A stretch of DNA of 64,000 nt from Prevotella sp. (GTDB lineage: Bacteria; Bacteroidota; Bacteroidia; Bacteroidales; Bacteroidaceae), in contig JAFZIY010000024.1 in NCBI GenBank assembly GCA_017554105.1, positions 1-64,000 of the forward strand. The letters are read 5' to 3'. Both the position numbers and the translations under genes were made by a program. A model generated the notes under the pieces. The model was not told the DNA's origin. It saw only the letters and a program-made list of their open reading frames with translations, and ran no database searches. Of the stretch, positions 16,859-23,765 are shown one piece after another. Every line of letters starts with the position of its first letter. Positions within the stretch are counted from its first letter, which is position 1.

Positions 16859-17730
16859 TGTTTCCTAAATGTTGTGGGACTGCATCCCCGTTGTTTTTTA
16901 AAGAATTTCGTGAAATGTGCCTGAGATGAGAATCCCAGTGCATATGCTATCTCCTGAATTGTATTGTCTGTAAACTTGAGTTGCCGTTCTATCTCCTGCA
17001 TCAGGAAATCGTCGATGATGGTCTTTGGTGCCTTATCCGAAATCCGACGTGTCACTTGCGCCAGATAGCGGCTACTCACGTTCAGTTTGTCTGCATAGAA
17101 ATGCACATCCCTATTTGAGCGGTGGTATTCGCTAACGGCATTAAGGAACTCGTTATACAACTCGCTGCTACGTCCTTGCAGGTCGCTTGTCTTCGCCACT
17201 TGATTGTTGATATAACTGCGCGCAAGCGCTTGTGCCTGCTCAGGTGTTTGTCCCTGACTGAGATAAACAGCCACCGCACTGGCATAACGGTTGGCAAGTC
17301 CATGCATGGATTTCTCGTCCATCTCTATTACAAGAGTGCAGAGAGGCAACAGTTCGTTGGCAATGGCATCCACCAGTTTACGTTCCACCAAGGTCTCACC
17401 TTGTGACGACGACACCACAGCATCCAATATGACGTGACGTGGACGGTATTTCTGAATGGCAGTCACTACGGCATTCAACGTCTCGTTAGTGCGTATCAGT
17501 CCAATCTTCACCACGTCTGGCTGGAAATCGTTCATGATGGCCTCTATCTGTCCTTTCACTATCGAGGCAGGCAGGTCATAGAACTGCTGTATTCCCAGCG
17601 TCGTCTGCACGGTGATTGAGGTGATTGCAGACATGGCATAGCCTCCCAGTTCGGAGATTGTCTTTATGTCTGCCTGTACACCGGAACCACTTGTAGAGTC
17701 ACTACCTGTAATTGTGAGAATAGGTTTCAT
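16855..17730 (-). CDS. ThiD/PdxK-like kinase domain fused to AraC DNA-binding domain
   Basis: 291 residues from [10 protein letters not shown]; the frame is open further upstream, but that would include the promoter. Residues 1-180 match the HMP/pyridoxine kinase fold of ThiD ([19 protein letters not shown], then [20 protein letters not shown] and [10 protein letters not shown]). The ATP-side end normally found in ThiD, including the GTGC catalytic loop, is absent; the sequence runs from ALARSYINN straight into a linker. Residues 195-290 form an AraC/XylS helix-turn-helix pair ([35 protein letters not shown]). It heads an operon with pdxS and pdxT, overlapping pdxS by four bases. Inference: a non-catalytic sensor of a B6 vitamer or pyrimidine that regulates its own operon. 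An active kinase is not excluded. Confidence 0.88.
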   Translation of the reverse strand: MKPILTITGSDSTSGSGVQADIKTISELGGYAMSAITSITVQTTLGIQQFYDLPASIVKGQIEAIMNDFQPDVVKIGLIRTNETLNAVVTAIQKYRPRHVILDAVVSSSQGETLVERKLVDAIANELLPLCTLVIEMDEKSMHGLANRYASAVAVYLSQGQTPEQAQALARSYINNQVAKTSDLQGRSSELYNEFLNAVSEYHRSNRDVHFYADKLNVSSRYLAQVTRRISDKAPKTIIDDFLMQEIERQLKFTDNTIQEIAYALGFSSQAHFTKFFKKQRGCSPTTFRKQ

Positions 17731-17734
17731 GCTG

Positions 17735-17764
17735 CAAAGGAACATCTTTTTTCTGAAATGACAA
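17735..17764 (-). promoter_or_regulatory. Promoter of the B6 operon
   Basis: Minus strand TTG at 17764-17762, a 19-base spacer and TTCCTTTG at 17742-17735 (one mismatch to TAnnTTTG). The ATG lies five bases beyond, so the transcript is nearly leaderless. Confidence 0.55.
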
Positions 17765-17815
17765 AATAGGTGTTCCCATTTTGACAAAGAAAACCTCATT
17801 TTGTATAACATTTTG
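17759..17815. promoter_or_regulatory. Candidate AraC-type operator array upstream of the B6 operon
   Basis: TGACAAA occurs at 17759-17765 and 17782-17788 (23-base step), and CATTTTG at 17777-17783, 17797-17803 and 17809-17815 (20- and 12-base steps). Direct repeats about two helical turns apart, overlapping and upstream of the -33 region, are how AraC-family dimers usually bind. The binding protein is inferred to be the fusion regulator. Confidence 0.4.
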
Positions 17816-17877
17816 ATAACTTATTGTCGGTATTGATGGTATTATTTGTTACGTATGTACAATGATATAATAAAATA

Positions 17878-17900
17878 GTGTCCCGTGAAAGACGGGACAC
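17878..17900 (-). terminator. Terminator of the VWA gene
   Basis: GTGTCCCGT and ACGGGACAC form a perfect nine-base-pair stem with a five-base loop. On the minus strand it is followed by the AT-rich run TATTTTATTATA. It lies 30 bases after the VWA stop. Confidence 0.75.
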
Positions 17901-17929
17901 AAATGTACAAATAACGGCTTTACTTAATG

Positions 17930-18556
17930 TTATTCTTCATCGAAGAATTTGCCGACGGGAATGCATGCATCTTCTGATACATATGCATTGTAACGGGCAC
18001 GTGAGCGACGTTCGCGTGCAAACATGCGCTTGGTTTCTTTTGCATCCTGATGAAACTCCATGTGTTCATCTATTGACATTTGTGCTGCCATGCCCTCAAC
18101 GTCGAGGTTGTCGGTTCCGATGAGCGTGAATGTCCAGTGCTGTTGCTTCAGTTTCTCAATGAGTTGCTTTATCATGGTCAGTGTCCACTCGCGCGATGAG
18201 TTCTCCCATCCGTCAGTAATCACGGTTACAAGCACGTTGTCATCGCTGCCTACTTGCGCATTAACCTTTGATATTGCATTACCCATCGCATCGTAGAGTG
18301 GTGTTGCTGCGCAAGGAGAATAGTCTTTCCAATTGAGGTCTTGTGTCTTGTCGGCTGGAGTATTGTCATAGTGCCATTTCATGTGTTCGCTGTCGAATGT
18401 AACGAGAGTCACTCGTTGGTCGGTGTCGGTGAACTTCTTCTGCATCTGTCTCACGGTGCTCAGTGTCTCATTCATTCCTGAAAATGCTTGTTTGCGTATG
18501 CAACTCATGCTTCCGCTTTCGTCAACGATAATAAGATTGAATACTTTCTTTTTCAT
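17930..18556 (-). CDS. TerY-like von Willebrand factor A domain protein
   Basis: 208 residues, a single cytoplasmic VWA domain. The MIDAS metal site is visible: D12, S14 and S16 in DESGSMS, a Thr in the AATPLYDAMG loop near residue 85, and ITDGWENSS near 115. There is no signal peptide or membrane anchor. The closest relatives I know are TerY-type VWA proteins, which act as metal-dependent scaffolds in stress or tellurite-linked systems. It is divergent from the sigma-like/macro-like fusion at 18686, which suggests a functional pair. No TerD-type or kinase partner is present here. Confidence 0.82.
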   Translation of the reverse strand: MKKKVFNLIIVDESGSMSCIRKQAFSGMNETLSTVRQMQKKFTDTDQRVTLVTFDSEHMKWHYDNTPADKTQDLNWKDYSPCAATPLYDAMGNAISKVNAQVGSDDNVLVTVITDGWENSSREWTLTMIKQLIEKLKQQHWTFTLIGTDNLDVEGMAAQMSIDEHMEFHQDAKETKRMFARERRSRARYNAYVSEDACIPVGKFFDEE

Positions 18557-18685
18557 GTCTTCTCTGTTTTTAAATGGTTAATAAAATCTTGTTGCGTGTG
18601 CTTTTTATATCTTAAAAGAATAAAAACAGGAAAAAATTAAGCAGTATTGGAATTTTTTCTTATCTTCGCTGAAAATTATCATGAC

Positions 18686-19777
18686 ATGAGGCGTGGAAAT
18701 CTTACGGACAACCAGATTATAAATGGTTTCAAGATGGGTAACTCCTACATTATTCAAAACTATTTCTATGAATATTGCAAGGCAGGGTATTATGTTTTCG
18801 ATAAGCATTACGACCTGAGTCATAAGGAGAATCTTGACTGCATATCGCTTACTCATCAGTATGCCATTTATCTGCTTGAGCATAATTGGCAACCTTTAGA
18901 GAATCGCTCGGAGGGTGTCAGCCTGCGCACGTGGGTCATCGGTGGCTTCCGCTATATCGTGCTTGATGCCCTGAAATGGTATCGAAAGGAATATGGCAGC
19001 ATATCATTCGAGGATTATCTTCAGTCGTTTGACATCACGAGTGACCTGCGCCTGCGGTTCCGACAGACCGTGATGGACATGTGCGACACGTGCCAAATGG
19101 ACCGAACCGACCGTGTTATAGCACTGATGATGTTTGAACGTGGCTTTAAATCCAAGGATATTGCAGTTCAACTTGGGATGTCTCCATCGGCAGTAAGTCA
19201 GCGCTATAAGTTGCTAAAGGAAAAGACTATCATACCTTATTTCAGACAACATTTCGATATGGAACTGGACATGCCTGAGGTAATTGACAAGGAAATGGTT
19301 GTTGATAAAATGTCATCTATGGCAAAGGAAAGCATCTCTCGGCAAATATCGGAGTCTTTCGAAGATTCTATGCCTATTACATATGAAAACAGATATAAAG
19401 AAATGAAAAAGAAAAGAGTTACTCCTGAGTTTATCACAAGTCTTGCTCCCAACGAGATATTCGTATTTGGCAGCAACCTTAGAGGAATGCATGGTGGCGG
19501 TGCTGCTTATGTTGCGGTCCGCAAGTTCGGTGCTGTTATGGGGCAGGGCGTCGGCTTGCAGGGACAGAGTTATGCCATACCAACCATGCAGGGTGGTGTG
19601 GAGACCATACGTCCTTATGTTGACGACTTTATTGACTTTGCACGTAAAAACATCAATCTTACGTTCCTTGTGACTCGCATTGGCTGTGGTATTGCAGGTT
19701 TCCGTGACGAGGAGATTGCGCCATTGTTCGCTGCTGCCCATGATTTAGACAATGTTGTGCTTCCGGAAGGTTGGTGA
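18686..19777 (+). CDS. Sigma-70-like domain fused to A1S_2505/macro-like domain
   Basis: 363 residues from the ATG at 18686; the frame is open slightly further upstream. Residues 1-190 look like a diverged sigma-70 family protein: an alpha-helical region-2-like block with SLRTWVIGGFRYIVLDALKW near 80-98, then a region-4-like helix-turn-helix, FKSKDIAVQLGMSPSAVSQR near 154-173. After a linker, residues 247-363 match the small phage-type A1S_2505 domain related to macro domains: EIFVFGSNLRGMHGGGAAYV, then GQGVGLQGQSYAIPT, VTRIGCGIAG and NVVLPEGW. The second domain is expected to bind ADP-ribose or a related nucleotide. The combination suggests a regulator controlled by, or acting on, such a ligand. 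It is divergent from the VWA gene. Confidence 0.8.
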   Translation: MRRGNLTDNQIINGFKMGNSYIIQNYFYEYCKAGYYVFDKHYDLSHKENLDCISLTHQYAIYLLEHNWQPLENRSEGVSLRTWVIGGFRYIVLDALKWYRKEYGSISFEDYLQSFDITSDLRLRFRQTVMDMCDTCQMDRTDRVIALMMFERGFKSKDIAVQLGMSPSAVSQRYKLLKEKTIIPYFRQHFDMELDMPEVIDKEMVVDKMSSMAKESISRQISESFEDSMPITYENRYKEMKKKRVTPEFITSLAPNEIFVFGSNLRGMHGGGAAYVAVRKFGAVMGQGVGLQGQSYAIPTMQGGVETIRPYVDDFIDFARKNINLTFLVTRIGCGIAGFRDEEIAPLFAAAHDLDNVVLPEGW

Positions 19778-19785
19778 TGCATTTA

Positions 19786-19895
19786 TGAAAGATGCTCAAT
19801 GGAGTCCTAAAAGGATACCTTTGGCATTATAAAAGGCCATCTTTTGCACTCTCAAAGGTATGCTTTTGGAGCATAATAAGATACATGATGTGTGT
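19786..19895. repeat. Second intergenic array with a 22-base period
   Basis: Units at 19808-19829, 19830-19851 and 19852-19873 are exactly 22 bases each. They share the near-palindromic core (T/C)AAAAGG-xAT-xCTTT(T)G (AAAAGGATACCTTT, AAAAGGCCATCTTTT, CAAAGGTATGCTTTTG). Weaker copies sit at 19786-19807 and 19874-19895. The array lies between convergent genes. Confidence 0.65.
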
Positions 19896-19920
19896 TGAGA
19901 AGAATAAAGAGGTAATAATG

Positions 19921-19955
19921 AAAAATCCATCAAAGGAGATCTTTGATGGATTTTT
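19921..19955. terminator. Bidirectional terminator overlapping the end of the glutathione peroxidase gene
   Basis: Perfect 15-base arms (AAAAATCCATCAAAG and its complement) around the loop GAGAT, with T/A runs at both ends. The peroxidase stop codon (19932-19930) lies within one arm. Confidence 0.85.
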
Positions 19956-20553
19956 CTACTTCTTCCATGCTGTCGGTCGGCTCAAAGCGGCGTATTACGT
20001 TGCCCTTTCGGTCAACAAGAAACTTGGTGAAGTTCCATTTTATGTCGCTTTTCTTATCATAGTCGGCATCACGCTTGCGCATCATACCGTCCATGAACTT
20101 GCCGCGCTCATCGCTTGTGTCAAACCCTCCGAAGCCTTGTTGGCTCTTCAAATAGGTGAAGAGTGGTGATGCATTGTCTCCGTTGACATCAATCTTGGCA
20201 AACTGCTCGAACTGCGTGTTATAGTTGGATGTGCAGAAGCTACGTATTTCTGCAATGGTTCCAGGAGCCTGTTCGCCGAACTGGTTACACGGGAAGTCGA
20301 GAATCTCGAGCCCCTGTGCATGATAGTTCTCGTACATTGCCTCAAGTTCCTTGTACTGAGGCGTAAATCCGCATCGTGTTGCAGTGTTTACGATGAGTAG
20401 CACTTTGCCTTTGTACTGCTTCATCTTCACATTCTTTCCGTCAGCATTCTGCACAATTATTCTGTAAAGCTTGGACTTGGAGAAGGCTGAGGAGGCAGAG
20501 GGTTGTGAGGCAATGGCGAGAGTGACTATCAATAATAATAGTGTCCTGCGCAT
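19930..20553 (-). CDS. Glutathione-peroxidase family thiol peroxidase, exported
   Basis: 207 residues with an N-terminal signal peptide (LLLLIVTLAIASQPSASSA), so probably periplasmic. GPx landmarks: the peroxidatic Cys in VNTATRCGFTPQY, FPCNQFGEQAPG with a second Cys, and WNFTKFLVDRKGNVI. Non-selenium bacterial members usually draw reducing power from thioredoxin and reduce peroxides. It is the last gene of a tight minus-strand trio, 12 bases after the flavin-oxidase-like gene, which links it to oxidative stress and redox balance. Confidence 0.93.
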   Translation of the reverse strand: MRRTLLLLIVTLAIASQPSASSAFSKSKLYRIIVQNADGKNVKMKQYKGKVLLIVNTATRCGFTPQYKELEAMYENYHAQGLEILDFPCNQFGEQAPGTIAEIRSFCTSNYNTQFEQFAKIDVNGDNASPLFTYLKSQQGFGGFDTSDERGKFMDGMMRKRDADYDKKSDIKWNFTKFLVDRKGNVIRRFEPTDSMEEVEKSIKDLL

Positions 20554-20565
20554 GATACCTCTGTC

Positions 20566-21048
20566 TTAGAAGTTGATAGTCTCTTCCGGTGCAGCAAACG
20601 AACTGAGTGTGGCTGTGCCTTCGATGATGTAGAGGGCAGCCATGTTGTTGTCTGTTGCCGAGTACATACCTTTCAGACCAGGATTCTTGTCAAGCAGATA
20701 CTCTTTTGTGGCTACTTCGTCGTCGCAAACCAGTTTTCCGCTGATGCGTATCCATTCTGTTCCTGATGGCTTGAGGGCAACAATCTCAAACTTTGGATTG
20801 GCTGTCATCTGCTTGAACACCTTCTTAGATTTGCCCGTCATAATGTACAGACGACCATTGTAGATCTCTGCCACACCGAAAGGTCTCACACGTGGCTGGT
20901 CGCCATCGGCAGTTGCAACATAGAACACCCGACACTCGGTCAGATAGTCCTTTACTTTCTGAAGATTCTCCATTTTGTTCTCTTGTGCTTTGGCTGGAAT
21001 GGCAATCAGCATAGCCATAGCCAGTAATACAATACTTAAATGTTTCAT
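20566..21048 (-). CDS. Exported pyridoxamine-phosphate-oxidase-like flavin-binding protein
   Basis: 160 residues. A signal peptide (LSIVLLAMAMLIAIPAKA) is followed by a split-barrel domain of the PNPOx-like family: YVATADGDQPRVRPFGV, LYIMTGKSKKVFKQMTANP and the C-terminal ALYIIEGTATL. Such proteins bind FMN or F420, or sometimes heme. Export is unusual, since most relatives are cytoplasmic. It sits between ttcA-like and peroxidase genes, 16 and 12 bases apart, suggesting one mRNA. Despite the fold name, there is no sign that it makes vitamin B6. Confidence 0.82.
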   Translation of the reverse strand: MKHLSIVLLAMAMLIAIPAKAQENKMENLQKVKDYLTECRVFYVATADGDQPRVRPFGVAEIYNGRLYIMTGKSKKVFKQMTANPKFEIVALKPSGTEWIRISGKLVCDDEVATKEYLLDKNPGLKGMYSATDNNMAALYIIEGTATLSSFAAPEETINF

Positions 21049-21064
21049 AGATTAAAATTGTTTA

Positions 21065-21790
21065 TTATGGTTCTTTTTCTTCTTTCATTATTGCATGGAA
21101 GCATGAGTAACTGAACTCAGGGTTCATTTCTTCGAGTCTCTCTATTATGCCTTTCATGTCGTGACGGCGAGAAGCGTCCTCGAAAGGACAGTTCTTCATT
21201 TGCTTGTGGAACGCCTGCACTTCGGCATATTCTTTCAACTCGCTCTCGCGGATGAGACATAGCGGACGAATGATGGTCATGTCGAACTTGTCCATCTTCA
21301 TCATTGGTCGCATAGAGGCAAACTGTCCTTCGAACGTAAGGTTCATAAGTGCCGTCTGGATGATGTCATCCTTGTTGTGTCCAAGCGCTATCTTGTTGCA
21401 TCCCAGTTCTTTAGCGGCACTGAATAAACGCTTTCTTCGGTTCCATGAACACAAGAAACAATGTGTGTGACGATGGTCGGTACTTTCATCAAACGAAGTC
21501 TCAAGCACGTGAAGATTAATCCCGAGCGACTCTGCAAAGTCGTGAAGATAGTTCTCATCGCACTGATATGGTATGTTCTTTATCTTCACAAATGCCGCCT
21601 CTACGTTGAAGCGGGGCTTGAAGATATGTGACCTCTGCGCCATCAGTTGCAGCAATGCCATCGAGTCTTTGCCTCCCGAGAGTCCTATCAGGATACGATC
21701 ACCATCATTGATCAGTGCATATCGCTTCAGGGCTTCATTGAAGAGACGGTCTATTCGTGTGCAAAGCCGCTTGTCGTTTTTTCCCTCCAT
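21065..21790 (-). CDS. TtcA-like tRNA 2-thiolation PP-loop ATPase
   Basis: 241 residues. The PP-loop GLSGGKDSMALL (near 33-44) binds ATP. The paired Cys motif CFLCSW near 115 and NCPFEDASRRHD near 205 are as in TtcA, which uses an iron-sulfur cluster to make 2-thiocytidine at tRNA position 32. A minus-strand TACCTTTG (21805-21798) lies eight bases before the ATG, so the message would be almost leaderless. It is first in the operon with the PNPOx-like and peroxidase genes. Other PP-loop thiolases are possible; the Cys pattern favours TtcA. Confidence 0.85.
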   Translation of the reverse strand: MEGKNDKRLCTRIDRLFNEALKRYALINDGDRILIGLSGGKDSMALLQLMAQRSHIFKPRFNVEAAFVKIKNIPYQCDENYLHDFAESLGINLHVLETSFDESTDHRHTHCFLCSWNRRKRLFSAAKELGCNKIALGHNKDDIIQTALMNLTFEGQFASMRPMMKMDKFDMTIIRPLCLIRESELKEYAEVQAFHKQMKNCPFEDASRRHDMKGIIERLEEMNPEFSYSCFHAIMKEEKEP

Positions 21791-21879
21791 TTGCTTACAA
21801 AGGTATGAAAAAATTATTTAATAGTTATGATTTACGAGAAAAAATGCCTTTATTTCTTTTAATTCTCATTTCTTTACAC

Positions 21880-21887
21880 TATCTTTG
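21880..21887 (+). promoter_or_regulatory. -7 element of the nitroreductase gene
   Basis: TATCTTTG, 78 bases before the ATG at 21965. It diverges from the ttcA-like promoter at 21805-21798. Confidence 0.55.
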
Positions 21888-21964
21888 CATGTTGAGTGAT
21901 AGATGTAAGATGTAGGGAGAAGTCCTTTGTTGATGAGTGTTTAACTAATCTATATTACTAAATT

Positions 21965-22588
21965 ATGAAGAAAAACTTAATTTTGTGCATAGTTATGACG
22001 ATGCTAACAGGATGTGTTACGGCACAGGACATACAGTTGCCTGAGCCTGACAAAAGTGCGAAAATGACATTGATGGAGACTCTGCAACAGCGTGCTTCAA
22101 GTCGTGAGTTTAGTGACAAGGAAGTTTCTGATGCTGTTTTGTCGCAGGTGTTATGGGCTGCTTGTGGAATAAACCGCCCTGCTGAGAAGAAGATAACGGC
22201 TCCTTCTGCAATCAATGCGCAGGATATACTGGTATATGTGGCACGCAAGGATGGCGCATATCTCTATCAGCCAGAGTCAAATAGTTTGAAGAAGGTGTGC
22301 GATGAGGACGTTCGCAAGATGGTTGCAGGACAGCAAGACTTTGCCGCCAAGGCTCCCATTTCGCTCATATTGGTAAGCGACAAGACGAAATTCGGTGGAA
22401 AGAATCCTGCTGCTGAGTTGATGGGAAATATCGACTCTGGTTATGTTTCAGAGAATATATGCCTTGTTTGCACTGCCCTTGGACTGAAGACGGTGCCCAG
22501 AATGTCGATGGATAAAGATGGACTTGCAAAGGCTCTGAAACTAAGTGCCGACCAGGTGCTGTTGCTGAATAACCCGATAGGGTGGTAG
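21965..22588 (+). CDS. Nitroreductase-family lipoprotein
   Basis: 207 residues. The N-terminus MKKNLILCIVMTMLTGC has a lipobox (L-T-G-C, lipidated Cys17). The rest is the FMN-dependent nitroreductase fold: LQQRASSREFSDKEV near 40, LSQVLWAACGINRP near 60, and SGYVSENICLVCTALGLKTV near 160. Family enzymes reduce nitro groups, quinones or other acceptors with NAD(P)H, or act as SagB/ThcOx-like oxidases. Envelope location makes the usual NAD(P)H donor unlikely, so an unknown envelope redox substrate is possible. Confidence 0.88.
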   Translation: MKKNLILCIVMTMLTGCVTAQDIQLPEPDKSAKMTLMETLQQRASSREFSDKEVSDAVLSQVLWAACGINRPAEKKITAPSAINAQDILVYVARKDGAYLYQPESNSLKKVCDEDVRKMVAGQQDFAAKAPISLILVSDKTKFGGKNPAAELMGNIDSGYVSENICLVCTALGLKTVPRMSMDKDGLAKALKLSADQVLLLNNPIGW

Positions 22589-22611
22589 TTGTTCAGTGTA
22601 AAGTGTAGAAT

Positions 22612-22701
22612 GGAGAGTGTAGAGTTATGATTACCTTCGAGAACCATGCAACAAGAGCAAGTTTCTAAGGTGTAATCATAACTCTACACTCTACACTCTC
22701 C
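22612..22701. repeat. Long inverted repeat between convergent genes
   Basis: Arms of about 20 bases: GGAGAGTGTAGAGTTATGAT (22612-22631) and its complement running through 22673-22701, where the 3' arm has an extra CTACACT duplication. The loop is about 39 bases. It can serve both convergent genes as a terminator; the ACTCTACACT wording suggests a dispersed repeat and not an ordinary terminator. Confidence 0.6.
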
Positions 22702-22712
22702 GTTCCAAATTC

Positions 22713-22952
22713 TTAAAGGCTGTCTCTTTCTCCAGACTTAAAGGTTATGCCGTCTTCAAGGACATATACCTGCAAGTCGCCAAAGAAACCTGTGTCTTGC
22801 ATCAGTTTTAAATCAACTTTAGCCGCAAGACGTTCGCCATATTGTTTAGCACCAGCAAGATTATCTTTGAATTTTAGTAGTTTCTTGTTGTTATCAAACT
22901 CTGACACCCACTCATTTTTCTCCCTGTCTCCAATTACAAATGTCTTAGCCAT
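22713..22952 (-). CDS. 79-residue hypothetical protein
   Basis: MAKTFVIGDREKNEWVSEFD and onward: a soluble, charged small protein with no signal peptide, no Cys and no membrane helix. Pattern hints are an N-terminal beta strand, a central helix (LKFKDNLAGAKQYGERLAAK) and C-terminal strands ending SGERDSL. I recognise no family. Support comes from an ATG start, balanced composition and a minus-strand TAATTTTG (23009-23002) about 50 bases upstream. It stands alone between the inverted repeat and the HAD gene. Confidence 0.65.
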   Translation of the reverse strand: MAKTFVIGDREKNEWVSEFDNNKKLLKFKDNLAGAKQYGERLAAKVDLKLMQDTGFFGDLQVYVLEDGITFKSGERDSL

Positions 22953-23050
22953 AATTATCGTTGTTTTAAGTAGTTTGTTCTCTAAGCATTATTTGTAATT
23001 GCAAAATTACATATTATTCGTTTATGTTGTCATCCATATCGATGCTTTTT

Positions 23051-23722
23051 TTACGATAACGTTTGCGGTAAGTCAAGGAGTTCACGGAAGTCGTCAATGA
23101 TATATTCGGCATTTGATGCGACAAGTTCCTCCGGCTTTCCGTTGCCGTATGTGACACCAACGGCTTTCACTCTTGCATTGTGTGCCATGATAATGTCGAA
23201 ACGGGTATCACCAACCACGATGCATTCGTCAGCCCGCAAGCCATTGTCTTCCATTGTCTTAAGTACGGGTTCTGCATGTGGTTTAGCATGAGTGACGTTG
23301 TCGGCGGCTAATACATAACTTATATAGTCTTCAAGTTTTAGTCTCTTGACGTAACCGTTGAGCGTTGCACTTGCACGACTGCTTGCAATCGTGAGCATTG
23401 CACCACGGCGATGCAGTTCTTTCAGGGTGTCATAGACGCCAGGAAACAGAGGTACTGCCTCAGGTGTGTTGTTTATGTCGAAAATGCGACGGTAAACATC
23501 AGCGCACTTGTTGCCAAGGTCGTCGTCAACGATGCAGTGGTCGAAGTCGGGGTAGAGGTCTGTGAATGTCTGTTTCAATGGCAGTCCAATCATTGCCGAG
23601 CATTGCCCATGAGTGCGCTTGGGCAGGTTCAGTTCTTCTATTGTCTGCATCATCGTTTTCACAATTATGTTTGTCGTGTCGCCCAGTGTTCCGTCAAAAT
23701 CAAGGATGTATGTTTTTATCAT
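23051..23722 (-). CDS. HAD-superfamily hydrolase (phosphoglycolate-phosphatase-like)
   Basis: 223 residues starting MIKTYILDFDGTLGD; the frame extends upstream but motif I should be near the N-terminus. HAD motifs: DFDGTLGD (nucleophile D9 and acid D11), TIASSRAS (motif II), a Lys in THAKPHAEP (motif III) and VVGDTRFDIIMA (motif IV). An alpha-helical cap occupies about 15-80. Likely substrates are small phosphomonoesters such as phosphoglycolate or sugar phosphates. It follows the MFS gene by 43 bases on the same strand and may be co-transcribed. Confidence 0.88.
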   Translation of the reverse strand: MIKTYILDFDGTLGDTTNIIVKTMMQTIEELNLPKRTHGQCSAMIGLPLKQTFTDLYPDFDHCIVDDDLGNKCADVYRRIFDINNTPEAVPLFPGVYDTLKELHRRGAMLTIASSRASATLNGYVKRLKLEDYISYVLAADNVTHAKPHAEPVLKTMEDNGLRADECIVVGDTRFDIIMAHNARVKAVGVTYGNGKPEELVASNAEYIIDDFRELLDLPQTLS

Positions 23723-23765
23723 ATCTTTAGTTTGTAAGTTCATTAGTTTATTAATGTGTAACTTG

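Noticed and set aside
18686-19777. Prophage remnant, because the C-terminal domain is phage-type
   Set aside because: No other phage genes, integrase or attachment repeats nearby; the domain is fused to a host-type sigma-like protein.
20566-21048. PdxH (vitamin B6 oxidase)
   Set aside because: Exported, short, and lacking the PdxH substrate and C-terminal RPGR-type motifs.
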